From Ilyonectria destructans (lineage: Eukaryota > Ascomycota > Sordariomycetes > Hypocreales > Nectriaceae), in NCBI GenBank assembly GCA_020740775.1, contig JAHEWK010000032.1, positions 310,001 through 374,000 on the forward strand: a stretch of DNA of 64,000 bases, read 5' to 3'. The translations under genes were made by a program, and so were the position numbers. Positions 52,401-63,977 of this stretch are shown in pieces. The notes under the pieces were generated by a model, which worked only from the letters and a program-made list of their open reading frames with translations, did not search any database and was not told the origin of the DNA. Within the stretch, counting starts at the first letter, position 1. The number at the start of each line of letters is the position of its first letter.

Positions 52401-53130
52401 CCAGCGAGCCGCCGCCAAGCAGACGCCGCTCGTCGCCATCCTTCCTACCGGTGCCGGCAAGAGCCTAGTCTTTATGGTCCCGGCCCTGCTGATGGGCGCC
52501 GGCATGACCATCGTTGTCGTGCCGTTCCGGAAGCTCAAGGCACAGCTAGTGAGCCGCTGCCGAGAGGCAGGCCTCACCTGCAGCCCCTGGCCTGAAGCCC
52601 AAGACCTCTGGCCGACCGTCACCATCATCTCGGCCGAGGCTGCCGTGAGCGAGACCTTCCTGCAGTGGGCCGCCGGGCTGATAGCTAGCAACCGGCTTGA
52701 CCGCATCGTCATCGATGAATGCCACCTCTCCTTCACAGCCGCGCAGACCTACCGCGAGAGGCTGCGGCGGCTGACGCTGCTGCGAGGCCTCTGCTGCCCC
52801 TTGGTCTTCCTCACGGCTACGCTGCCCCAGCATAGGCAGCGGGACTTTGAGGCTGTAATGCTGCTGCGAAGCCCTATTTACATCCGCGCCTCAAGCCACC
52901 GCCTCAACCTACAGTTCAAAGTCCATAAGGTAGATAACGGCCGAGACATTCGCACAGTGAAAGAGCTTGTGGCCGCCCGGACTAGGACGCTGCAGCCGCA
53001 GGAGAAGGGCATCATCTTCTGCTGCAGCCACGCCAGCTGCAAGGCCGTGGCCCTAGGCTTTATTGGAAGGATGTTAGACTTCAAAACTTGGTGTATACAG
53101 GGATCATATGGTCCGAGCTTTGAAGCCTGA
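49423..53130 (+). CDS. OrsD-finger / tyrosine-recombinase-like / RecQ-like helicase fusion, 3' truncated
   Basis: 1235 aa, one frame. N-terminus: two OrsD (DUF3505)-like zinc units (LICTSHGYAVADLPRHLRRQ-H; CRKCPSFLTVNWKLCKTHCS-QLH). Residues about 640-850 match a tyrosine recombinase core: R658/E661 in HPLRGPEITGLRLI, K692 in SQYHKSLAH, R785-H786 in QQWRHIAIAI (Q782 where His is usual), H832 and Y840 in AHTTRTAAGYG. A Gly/Ser-rich linker leads to a RecQ-like helicase: Walker A K1013 in LPTGAGKSLVF, D1098 in IVIDECHLS, FLTATLP. The frame departs from helicase-like sequence after FCCSHASCKAVA, so later helicase motifs are missing and the 3' end is truncated. The fusion resembles fungal telomere-linked/OrsD helicase proteins; recombination activity is inference. 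Confidence 0.82.
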   Translation: MDQQKQLQLQQPAAIRASQSWLCYYPHLHILICTSHGYAVADLPRHLRRQHADLSLATRRGLAEHYCEENLNGPSSQQGQDQDREKEAAVAPFAGLPIHHAFRCRKCPSFLTVNWKLCKTHCSQLHAAGSEQARAGLWYQALAQTFFTQPARRFYFPVNPTAAAIASSPSPSSSSSSSISTSPSPSPSPSLKRQAAQLVATIQQQWEYEQSEQQEKLLQIAEGSIRKHEITNWLRRTGWIDHFSGRDLRPVYLASRMPQPEDDPGLELLVKALDSIFFRGCIAGLQEMPLIGRLFLASPYLEDPHSRPFGPLQEKASMDRYLGYSKRFLCYCMRVLPLGADDLAEQHAFSFTPAQRDRLGGLWSRLQEEAAESSSSSSSSSSSGSSRLEGEVLQVLASFWMQRLPADPFASPLWHFIAVLGIDGETGQLRPAHHFTGILAGLIYTGRAVVAEAAMPSQDRAAMADLPERLAAIRKAWLCKSSYAPMGYIFSLLLYGKKIAFETGSRLAVVWNKEGTLLYFQGRPLAMETIRQLIASMTADAEDLLWDGLLFRPPHKAGPGQKGALGLRGREDRFLIPLATIQDDLTQTQRGQSFLHTSGLLGKEKEMLQNLIAGPLRKQFLDSRKEWKWPRVQQYLRQVKRFQELLLLLVHLTNHPLRGPEITGLRLINGINRDRSLFVIDGEVVLVSQYHKSLAHFDSPKVIPRILPGRVGQLMVMYMLYIRPFTDRLQGSRWALHDKVYLPSDFIWHQPESPSTPWDSSQLSRALAKWSQHYAGQRITLQQWRHIAIAIGRRHTRARGAQRANFNEAGEAEAEEEEAEGYEEVEDLAAAHTTRTAAGYGVTIDILKRLTSESLEVFGQASRRWHRFLGCGGAAAGWVEAETAGAAKGQGLEGLAGTEAASLEPEAGQEKKKRRLTASGELPLKAGKRQQVSSWPIGLEQLQASGEGGSGSGGGGSGSGSPASHDRLLRRALRQALRNEGADFRSAEQKEAIQRAAAKQTPLVAILPTGAGKSLVFMVPALLMGAGMTIVVVPFRKLKAQLVSRCREAGLTCSPWPEAQDLWPTVTIISAEAAVSETFLQWAAGLIASNRLDRIVIDECHLSFTAAQTYRERLRRLTLLRGLCCPLVFLTATLPQHRQRDFEAVMLLRSPIYIRASSHRLNLQFKVHKVDNGRDIRTVKELVAARTRTLQPQEKGIIFCCSHASCKAVALGFIGRMLDFKTWCIQGSYGPSFEA

Positions 53131-53618
53131 TTCCTTGAAGCCAGGCGCACAGCATCATATCGAAATATGGGGGTTAAGGTTAAGTGGCAGGGCGGTGGTG
53201 GAGGGTACACTTTTTCCGAAAACGGTCACACAAAGTCCATTAATATTTAAAGAGAATTATTCCATGACGATGAGATGTTTTCCGAGCATTGTAGCTATTT
53301 TATGGAATTAGTTATAGACTTTTGAAGAAAAGGAAGAGGAAAATAGGTGGGATGAGAGTGATGCCCCACATTGAAGTCTTAGCTCACGATGAATTAGGCC
53401 ACTGCCAAGAATTATATCCCTGCAAGGGATGATACGAATGGAATAAGGAATATGCGCTTGCAGGGTACGATGTTTTATCGGGACAAAGATGATCCGATGA
53501 TGCTGGTTGCCCCGGAATCCAACAACTCCACATCTACGTCAACACAAGCTCCCCGAAACATCCATCTTGGGTATTATCGTCATGACGCGCCAGACAATCC
53601 CCAGCAACTACATTGCCA

Positions 53619-55119
53619 ATGGTCCGACTTCCTGCGATTTCTGTGCCCAGGTCTCGTACTTTGCGGAGCGATAACATCCTCTTCTATCATCCAGGCTATC
53701 CGACCCCGGTCAACATTCTCTTTAGCCTGATAAAGCGAATAGGTTACCAGTAATATTGAAAGGTGTAAGTTACATCTCTGGGTGAGGAGCACAGCTCACT
53801 ACATAGTATCCACATCCCAGCCACCAGCAGATCGGACCACCTTAGTCATACGGTCTCAACATAGCCTGCCTCGCGTCGACCCGAGCCCGTCGCAACCCGA
53901 CCTGTTTGGCGTCGATGCTCAAATCGCCCTCCTAGCTTGTCAGATTGTTGCCAGCAATGCCTTCGCCACCGGTTATCTTGCGAGCGACGACAAGGGGATT
54001 CGCCGTGCTGACACTGGCCCTGACTCCGTCCTGACGCGGAGTGAATACTGGTTTTTTGTCGAGGGCGATGGTAAGTGTGCGATGCGATTTCCCAGCAACC
54101 GCTAACGTTCATCCGGTATAGACGAGTATCCCGTCGTTCCCAGCTTTCGGGATTGGCAGTTCCCCCACGACCGACTACCATCATTCTGGCCCTTGCGAGC
54201 CGCAGAATCTCTATCGACCTGGAACCGGTGCCCTGTTACCAACACTTCCTACGCCTTGACCGAAGCGCATATCATACCGAAGGAGGAAAGCGAGTGGTTT
54301 TTAATCAACGGGATGCATCGGTACGGCAAGGGACGATATGACATCGATGACCCAAGCAACATTGTCACCCTGCGGTCTGACGTCCATATCTGTCTCGATC
54401 GCCGAGTCTTTGCCTTTGTCCCCAAACCAGATGAACATCAAGTGCAAGAATTCGTTTTACACGCCCTTGATCCTCGCTACGCAGACTTTGCAGCGTCATA
54501 CCAGAATAGGACCGTACACCTGTCTGATGTGGTTAGCTAGGAGTACCTCTTTGCGAGGTTTGCATGGGCTGTGATACACCTCGTCAAACCTTTCATCGTC
54601 GGCGGCGTCGACCGTCGCATTGCAAAGTTCAGTCGGGTCAAGACAGGGTCTGACGAGGGTAGTGGTAAAGGACTCCCGAAAGCCAAGATAGAGTTGCTCG
54701 AAGGCGCATCATTGATTGCACTTTACGGAGGCGGTGGCAGTAGGAGTGCCAGTCCGCTCAAGCGAAAGGCCTCAAGTCCAAAGGACGAGTGCGACTTTGA
54801 CGAAGGTGAGGAGGAATCTGCGAAGGAGGCGTCAGATGATGACTGGTATGCGGAACACCTTGAACTGGTACTGGAGAGAGAGAGTCCAAGAGGGAGGAAA
54901 CGGGCGAGGTTGAGTGACCATTCTTTTACTACGGACATGACGACGCCTCCCCTATCGTACTCGCCTGCTTCAAATGGTAGTATTGGCAGCCACGACGGCT
55001 CGTGTCATCCTGGCAGTCCAAGATCGGGGGTTCATTCCAGCAAAACCAATTTGGATGAGACAACGAGCAGTAAGCCTTTGACGAAGGACAATACTGCTAT
55101 TACAAATACCGGAATATAA
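53619..55119 (+). pseudogene. Second HNH_2-type gene, one in-frame stop
   Basis: Starts MVRLPAISVPRSRTLRSDN, leading to ILFYHPGYPTPVNILFSL, the HPGY motif shared with the gene at 21074-22556. After an intron of unresolved ends (about 53740-53860) the frame gives VDAQIALLACQIVASNAFAT. Next is a clean intron 54071-54120 (GTAAGT...GTATAG), then SFRDWQFPHDRLP and the HNH site: LTEAHIIPKEESEWF, DIDDPSNIVTLRSDVHICLD, RRVFAFVPKP. TAG 54538-54540 (DVVS-stop-EYLFARFAW) interrupts; the paralogue has SVECLFARFAW there. The polar C-terminus continues to 55119. Probably CAG to TAG. Divergent paralogue, not a recent copy. Confidence 0.72.
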
Positions 55120-55567
55120 CTTGTTTTGTTCATGGCCTTCTCTTCATCTAATGTTCAATGGCACGCAATGGGCTATGTAGTTCAACAGACCACTCCACTC
55201 TTGCGTTGGTAATGTGAGGAAGGACAGTGCAAGGAGAATGGCAAAACAACCAAGTCAAGTTTCATCTGATGATAGGAAGGAGTTCTACAGAGAGCAGCGC
55301 GGAAAACACTGGACCAAGGGTCGCTTGTAATTTACTACAATACACGTTTTTGGTCCGTGCGCCCCTTTGTGAGGGATAACCTTAGCTGAAAGTAGTTTAG
55401 ACCCGGATACTCTCCAACGAGTCAGCCTGGGCCACGTCAGTGATTCAGCGAAATCAACTGTCGAACATGTAACCCGGCCTATCGAGGTAATTCTACAGCC
55501 TGCCTTCTCGCTTGGTAGCTCTTTTGCTGACATTTTCTACGTTGATTAAGGCTCGAAACGTAACGCG

Positions 55568-56953
<1,386 letters not shown>

Positions 56954-57254
56954 TAAGATGGCCTGACTTGGTTAGCTTGCGGCAGCTCGTCATGATAGCT
57001 TTTGCGTCTGCGAGTCTGTCGGCGTAGACTGCAGAGTACCCAATCCCGCCTCCCTTTTCTGCCATGGCAGCGGCTTCAAGCACGGCGATCCGAGAATCCT
57101 GGGGGGACATTGATGGCCGGGAAGAGTCTCTTCGCCAATTGGTGACAGGTTGTCGCAGCGCCATCTTTTCGTGCTCGGCCCTCAAGAGCAAAATACAGAG
57201 ACGTCATCTGAGTGGCAGCTTACTTTTCCCCAGATGTGCTTCTCTATTTCATAT

Positions 57255-57675
57255 TAGGGATGCATCGAGGTAAATTACCAGGAGGTAAATTACCAAAACC
57301 CCTAGGTAAATGACTGTCATAAACCCGAGGTTTATGACCGTCATTTATCACGTGCTTCCAAGCACTATTTGGTGACTACGGAAATATTCGTCAATGCCAT
57401 GAAGTTTAGGACGACCTCCCTGATTGGTCATATTGACTCAGTAATGACCATAAATAGTTGTTGTCGGTGAAGAAATCTCAACAGCAAAGCATCGGGGGGT
57501 GATGAAGCCTCCTCAGGGGTCGCAACAACTCATGGTCTTCCCCCGCTCCAACCCCTTTTGGGATACTCACTAAACCCAGTTAGGAAGGAGGTTTATGACG
57601 GTAAATTACCCGTCAGTTGGGGTTTATGACGTCAATTGGTAACTTGGGGTTTATGACGTCAAAAACGCATCCCTA
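57255..57675. mobile_element. hAT-type MITE, 421 bp, 8-bp duplication
   Basis: Ends TAGGGATGC / GCATCCCTA, with perfect 8-bp duplications TTTCATAT (57247-57254, 57676-57683). Subterminal zones carry repeated GGTTTATGAC(GTCA) and GGTAAATTACC motifs on both sides, the usual hAT transposase-binding layout. No coding capacity. Confidence 0.9.
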
Positions 57676-59030
57676 TTTCATATACCCGCGTCCGGGCGTG
57701 GCAAGGACACTGCATGGGTGCCGATATGGTCCACAGTCAGTTTCGTACCCAGCATGGATGTGGCACGTCTGTATCCCCTACTTGCGATTAGCCGACGTCC
57801 GTACTGCACATTGAGGATGCCTTTGCTTGTTTGGCGGTTTGGAGATGCTACCCCTTTATATTCCTTGCGAAGCCCAAGATGATGTAGAAGCCGTTACGCT
57901 CTTCTCTGCCTCCTTCCCCTCCGTTCCGCTCCCCTCGCACCCTCTCCCCCCTTCTCAACTTCCCTATTCTCTGCTCTCCACTCTGCCCCCTCGTTTAGCT
58001 CTGATCCTCTCACACTGGTAAAATGCAACTTCGCCAACGCCGTATGTGAAGCTGAAGCCAGATATCCATTGCTCTACGCGATCTAGGACTTTGCTGGCCT
58101 AATCCTCCCCACTTAAAACAGGCCTTACAATTACGTGGGGCTGAATGGAATCTTCGAAACATTATATCTTGAGCATTCAAGTTGACATGTGATCCCAGAA
58201 TAGGCCCACTAGATACTGGTCGGGCCACTGCACTCGCCGCTCGTTCTTTCATAAACTGATAGCAACAAATCAACAAGCGCCCAGAAAACCATACAACCCC
58301 AAATTGTAAGTCCTAACATCGAACTAAGAGGTCACAAGGACGCCACAATGGTAGGGTTGCTACCCCAGTAGATGAAAAAAATAGGTAGGGCTACTTGATA
58401 GCAGCATAAAAGTAGAAGTGGCTGGCCGATCCGGCGAGTGGCTGGGATATATGGAGCTAGGACCTCCTACCTAGCTACCTACACTCTTCAATCCCTCGCA
58501 AGTGGAAGGCACGAGCATATCGGTTCCCTGGATCATCATACACAGCCGTTGGCAGTTCTAGAGCTTCGGCAACGCCGGCATGGCTCATCCACGGTATCCG
58601 GATGAAACGAACAGCCCCCTTTTCGTTCCCACAAGCAGGGCTCCTAATAGTGTAACCAGTGCGTGTGAAAGCCTCAAACTGCTCATTTAATCCGTTTGAC
58701 TTGGCCAGACTAAACTACCGGTCTGCCTGAAATGCCCAGACTAAACTATTGGTCCGTCCGTCACCGTCACACTAGACTACAGTGCAAACTATGGTCTACA
58801 CTAATAGTCCAAACATAAAAGATGGCTTGTGGCCCATCCCCATACCTGCCTCCAAGCTTCCCAATGCCATTGTCGAATTGTCTCACCGCCCGCCTTCTTT
58901 ATCACGTCCCTGAATCCAAAGTATCGACGATGGTACCCGTGGCTGCCGGATCGACATAACGACACTAGAGTCCAAATTAGACAACGGTACACATCACGAA
59001 TCAGAAGGCTTACCTCTGATGGGACTATCA
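57676..59030. other. Gene-poor stretch
   Basis: Pyrimidine-rich around 57890-58010, then unremarkable sequence without a supported gene. The stretch 58690-58815 has TAGTCCAAAC and CCAGACTAAAC motifs like those at 30450-30632 and may be the end of a decayed hAT element. Confidence 0.4.
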
Positions 59031-59190
59031 AAAAGCTCCTGTCCCAGGATCGTAGGCATTCCAAGAGGTTCAACGTTTCAATGTTCGTAGATCCTCGCTG
59101 GTCGGTTACCGAAAGCTTGGCTTTGGAGAAGAGTCGCTCTGTCTCAGTAGACATAGGCGCAATCGATAGAATGTCGATGGCATCATAGAT
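59031..59190 (-). pseudogene. hAT transposase remnant (hATC domain only)
   Basis: About 50 codons: AIDILSIAPMSTETERLFSK, then AKLSVTDQRGSTNIETLNLL and ECLRSW, the hATC dimerisation signature. Nothing of the catalytic core is left upstream. Closest in pattern to the C-terminus of the hAT2 transposase (MSADVERLFSTCRM). Confidence 0.7.
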
Positions 59191-59533
59191 AAGTTAGGGA
59201 ACCGCCGTCGCTGCGCTGATTCTAACCACCATTTCAACGGATCCGATACCATCATCACAGGCTCACGGCAGTACACTTCGTACTCGTCGTTATCTATGTT
59301 GAAAATCGTAGCCTTTTGCTCTCTTATTCACATTTTGTATCTATTTTGTTGTCTTGTAGTTGGCTCTTGTGTAGAAGCTGGTTGAAGAATAGGGCAGGAG
59401 GTGGTTGATTTGTATGTCTCCCTCCACAGCTCCCTTACACGAGCTTTAGTTCTCTTAATCCATTTATTCTTATCCTCCCAAGTCTTCTCTATGCATGCCT
59501 ATTTGAGGGAAGGATGCAATACTATTGTAGCTA

Positions 59534-61079
59534 CGGAAGGCCCTTTCAAAAGTCTTTTCCAAGTGCTAGCAATGCCAAGGAGCATGGGGGAGTAAGCTAA
59601 GCCTAATTTAGTACGGGGTTATTCCTGGCGATGCTTCTGACCCTTCCGACCCTCGCGATATTCATTTCCACCTTCTAACTCAATGATCTTTTGTACATGC
59701 CGAGGGATCCTTTCAATCCAGCTCTGAATTAAGGGCAGCGGCAGCTCCTTCCAAGCCAATTCCCAAGCTTTAATGGCTTCCTGTCTATTCTTTGGGGCCC
59801 CTTTTTTCGTAGTTATTCTCTTCATCCAAGGCCAAGCTGCCTCAATTGCATTAAGGTCCGGGGAATTCCCACACCAAAGGAGCCGTTGGACCTAATGTAA
59901 ATCGTATACCCGTTGTTGAATATAGTGATTGTGTGCTGGGGCCTTATCTTCTTGAACCACGGTCTGTGGCCGGGTCTTAGCACATTCCTTTGCAAAAGGA
60001 AACATCTTCGGAATCAGAATTATAGTCTGATATCGATACCAGTCAATACCGCCCTTTACGCCTCTTGTCAGCTTGCCTGTGTTAGAATTCCAACGCCACG
60101 TTGGCTTCGGGCCCGGAAGCTGCCGAAGATGTAGTCTTCGTAGCCCATTCGAAAGCTCCCACTCTTCCCGCATTAAAGGCTCAAGTTCCTCGTTCAATCT
60201 ATTCACCTCATCAGTAGCGGCCTTCTTCTCAGCAGCAGTCTCTGGAGCCCAGCAGTGACAAGGGCCCTTCTTATCATAGGAAAAACTGCCCCAGAACATA
60301 AATTCAGATGCTCCTTTCTATCTTTCCCGAATGCAGCTGCGGGTAAAAGCTTCTTCTGCTTTCCGCCATATGCGATAGCTGCCTCTGCGATGGAGCAAGA
60401 TAACAGACGTCTCGTCAGACCAAATAACGTTCTTCCAGTCCTCGAGAGTCCAATGCTGGTGTGCAAGACACCAATCCAGCCGTTGCTTCCTCATCTTCTT
60501 CGTCAGGCCGGGCTTCCTTGTCGGCTTGGTCTTATGGAAGCCGGCTTTCTTAAGGATCCTCCAGATAGTAATACCAGAAATGTCGAATCCATCAATGCTC
60601 ATTTCTCCAGCAATCTCAGCACACGTTTTTTCCCGTCCATAGCGATCCCGGCGTACCTTAGCAATAACCTGCTCTTTAGTCTCATTCGTCTGCTTCGTTG
60701 GGCGCCCCGAGCGGCTAGCATCTTCAAGGAATTCATTGCGGATTGAGACAGGCTGTAGGTCGGGCTGAAAACCCCTCTTTAGAGCCCTCTTGTAGATATA
60801 GTTGACCTGCCGGACTGAAATACCAGTCAAAATGGCTATCTCTGCAGTGGTCTTGCCGCCGGAAGGGCATCTCCAAGCCACGACCAAGGCCCGGGTTGCA
60901 ATATCATTATGCCGATGCGTTGCCATTATGAATAGAAGTGTGTTGACAAGGAAAGAATGAGGAAGAGGGCGGTTACACGTTAATTCGAGTGCGGGGGTCT
61001 CTTCTTGTTTTTTCCTGTGGCGTTGACTAGCGGCTTGGCATTGCTAGCGCTTGGAAAAGACTTTTGAAAGGGCCTTCTG
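59534..61079 (-). mobile_element. Tc1/mariner transposon, 1546 bp, decayed
   Basis: Inverted repeats of about 50 bp start CGGAAGGCCCTTTCAAAAGT (right end CAGAAGGCCC...) and are flanked by TA (59532-59533, 61080-61081). It encodes a single transposase on the minus strand with two in-frame stops. Confidence 0.9.
59619..60926 (-). pseudogene. Tc1/mariner (DD34E) transposase with two stops
   Basis: Starts MATHRHNDIATRALVVAWRC. Tandem helix-turn-helix motifs (TTAEIAILTGISVRQVNYIY; KTCAEIAGEMSIDGFDISGI with TIWRIL) precede the catalytic core: VIWSDET (D), VVQEDKAPAHNH (D), NSPDLNAIEAAW (E), with 34 residues between the last two acids. TAG 60318-60320 (RER-stop-KGASEFMFWG) fits Trp TGG to TAG, and TAG 59892-59894 (YDLH-stop-VQRLLW) fits Gln CAG to TAG. 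One frame otherwise, ending LEGGNEYREGRKGQKH. Inactive as read. Confidence 0.92.
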
Positions 61080-61081
61080 TA

Positions 61082-61693
61082 GCCTCCACCTCGTTTCTAC
61101 AAAGGGTTTAGTCCGTGGAGATGATGATTGTAATAACCCCCTTTGACAGTGCGCACATCCAGACTCCTTGCGTACAATCCCCAGGAGTTGCCACAGTTTA
61201 TCACCAGCGCACTCGTGATGCAGTGATCCCAGAGCAGATCCCTCTGGTGGTTCTTTTAAATTAGTCCATTCTGGCTGGTCGGATCGAGGTTCTACTTGCC
61301 CGTTCAGAGCGGGCATCCTGATGGCGGTCGTGGATGGGTTGGCTTATAACACAAGGGATCTAATGCCCCCAAACGTAAAAGTTAGAATCCCTTGTCACTT
61401 ATCACATTTGTCTTCTCCACCCCTCCCAGGTGGCGCACGGCTTTGGCGTTATCACGGACTGCACATTGACTGTGCACATGTCAGGGTCTGTCGGGGCAAT
61501 TCACGGATATTGCCGCGGTGGATCCCCAAATTGACCAGGTTGAAAAGTTGAAAACCCCCGCCTCCGCTGCTCCACACTCCGTCCACACTCCGACTGCATC
61601 CTACGCTCTCGTCCCGGAGCTCCTTGAACAGACGCATCGAAACCCTCTGCATTCCACTCTTATCAGTAACCGGCTTCAGAGAGCCCAATCACT
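61082..61693. other. Intergenic region upstream of the receptor gene
   Basis: No gene seen. Likely promoter and 5' untranslated sequence of the CFEM receptor gene. Confidence 0.4.
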
Positions 61694-63434
61694 ATGATTA
61701 GCCTTTTCTCTGCTCTCCTGGTGGCCAGGCTCGCTCGATGGACCACTGCGACAGAGACGGGTCCCGGGCTCTTGCCTGCCTGCGCGGTCAGCTCCTCCGC
61801 TATGTAGTCCACCTATGTGATTGCGAGTCTCACTGTGTTCAATAGATGAGTTGCATTGAGCAAAACAACATCACTTCCTGCGCTACTACGGACATGGCAT
61901 GCCGTTGCGCAGATGTCCCTTTCCTCGCAGCTGTTAAGCAATGCGTCCTTACAAGTTGCACAGCGAAAGAAGGGCTGGGTATCCCGCTGCCCCCAATCCC
62001 GGTCCAACCTAGCTAACCCCTATGCGAAGCCACCCAGAAGTTCATTTCCGGTGCATGCCATGCATCTGTCCGCGACCAGAGTGACAAGCTCGTGGCTATT
62101 GTCTGCGTCTTCACTGCTCTAGCCATTGCCGCCATGGCCGCTCGGCTATACACGCGATACCTGGTATTTGGCAAGATGGTATTCGGAGACTACGTGGCGA
62201 CGTTCAATCTGGTGGGTGTTGACCTTTTGGGAACGAGTTCAGGGCTAACATGAAAATGAAAGCTCACCGTCATTGGCCTGTCCACTATCCTGATTTACTG
62301 TGAGTGCCTCTCGTTGGGTGATGGACTCTGGAACCGGGCTAAGTCACTCGCAGCATCGCAGAACGGTTATGGCAAGGATTTGTTTCAACTCGAATTCGAC
62401 CAAATAACCCATTTTCTACTTGTAAGACCCCTGATCTCTATGGCTTGAGGTCCGTCTAACGGATTTGCGGGTCTTTTACGCCGCCCTTCCTCTGTACCCC
62501 ACGACGATAGTTCTAACGAAAATTGTCATCCTCCTCCTCTACAAACGCATATTTGTTGTTGACCCCCTCTTCCTCCGGCTTGCCTACGGAACAGGTATAA
62601 TATGCATTGCATACTGGATTACCTTCGTTGTTGTTGATATCTTCCAATGCACACCCGTGTCCTACGCTTGGACCCGTTGGGATGGCGAGCACGAAGGCTC
62701 ATGTATCGCATATCTGCCAGCCGTTTATGCAGTATCAATCATCAACATCGCGCTCGACGTGTGGATCATGGTGCTGCCTTGGCCTCGGCTATTACAGATG
62801 AAAATGCATTGGAAGAAGAAGATCCATGCCCTCCTTATGTTTTCCGTCGGGGCTTTGTAAGCCTCATATAATCCCCTGACGCTCTCCTGCTGATAGGCCT
62901 GCCTCTAGTATTACCATAATTTCAGCACTACGGCTTAGCTCCCTCCAAGAATACTCCGACACGCCGAATCCCACTTGTAACGTTCAGAAATAGCCTTGAA
63001 ATATCTGCCCCAATGACTGACCACCGAGATTAGGGGACTGGGTTGCTATCGGGTACTACTCCTTCATCGAAGCCAGCGTCGGAGTGGTCTGCACTTGCAT
63101 GCCAGACATTCGAACCCTGCTCGTCCGTATCTGGCCCGCTCTTTCCGGCTCTACCTATCCCGACTCGAACGAGCGGCATTCTGGGCGGTCTCCGGCGATT
63201 CCCACCCAGGTCAATTCTCACAATGCTCTTTCCAGAGACGCGGATCGAACGCGTGAGCACGGGAAATACTATAAACAGCAAGACAGCAATGTGCTTGGGA
63301 GCAGGAAGGGGACACGTGAGCGGGACGATATAGATTGTGCGAGTGCCGCTGAGTTAATTGAGATGGAATCCACCAGCCGCATAGGATCCAATACCCGCAA
63401 TAGCTCATGGGAATCTCTCCATCGCGATCTGTAA
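61694..63434 (+). CDS. CFEM-domain Pth11-like seven-helix membrane protein
   Basis: Several exons. ATG 61694 gives a signal peptide (MISLFSALLVARLARWTTAT) and PGLLPACA. A CFEM domain follows at about 61846-61975: SCIEQNNITSCATTDMACRC, then ADVPFLAAVKQCVLTSC with the spaced Cys pattern. The rhodopsin-like part includes KLVAIVCVFTALAIAAMAAR, LTVIGLSTILIYC, VFYAALPLYPTTIVLTKIVI, GIICIAYWITFVVVDIFQCT, INIALDVWIMVLPWPRLLQM and GYYSFIEASVGVVCTCMPDI, ending in a polar tail to 63434. Such proteins sense surfaces or ligands in plant- and insect-associated fungi. Most introns look normal, but the one before VFYAAL ends GCGG instead of AG. Exon joins near 61790, 61980 and 62880-63030 are approximate. 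Confidence 0.8.
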
Positions 63435-63779
63435 GGGCTGTTATATAATAATTGAAATGGAGTTTTATCTTATATCTATTATACTATATAGAGTGAAGAT
63501 AGGTAGGTTGAGGATAGGAGTGGGAGAATTACTGAGTTTTCGTACTTTAAAGAAAGATTATTAAGAAAGTTAAAAATTTAAAAAATTTAATAAAAACACT
63601 TTATTTAATATATTAACGTACATGATGTGAAGGGCTGGACAGGAGTTTGTTCAACAGGCTGTTGCCGTAGAATTGTCTATCCAAAGCTAGAGAGTAAAAA
63701 GAAACAAAGAAGGGAAGCTGCCCCTGAGCAGCTGATAAGCAGCATGCCTACAGGCGCAGCCTGGTGGCTAATCCCCGGC
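63435..63779. other. AT-rich 3' flank of the receptor gene
   Basis: No gene. An AT-rich run near 63540-63620 suggests terminator/intergenic sequence or an old decayed repeat. Confidence 0.4.
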
Positions 63780-63977
63780 TGTAACGGGCTGTGCCCGTAG
63801 GTGGCCTCGGGAACCCTCGGCCTTTCGTGGCCCACTTTTTACCTTTAAGCCACCATGACAAGTATATTTATGGATGGACCTCCTCTACTCTCTTTCTCTT
63901 CTTCTTCTTTCCTTAAGTTTGGTATACTCTGTAGAGTGGCCTAGCTAGTTGCAATACACTACCTTGAGACCGTTACA
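63780..63977 (+). repeat. Solo LTR, 198 bp, copy 4 of 4
   Basis: TGTAACGG...CCGTTACA, nearly identical to copies 1-3, but the flanks CCGGC and AGTAT do not match. Either the target duplication was lost by inter-element recombination or mutated. Confidence 0.82.
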
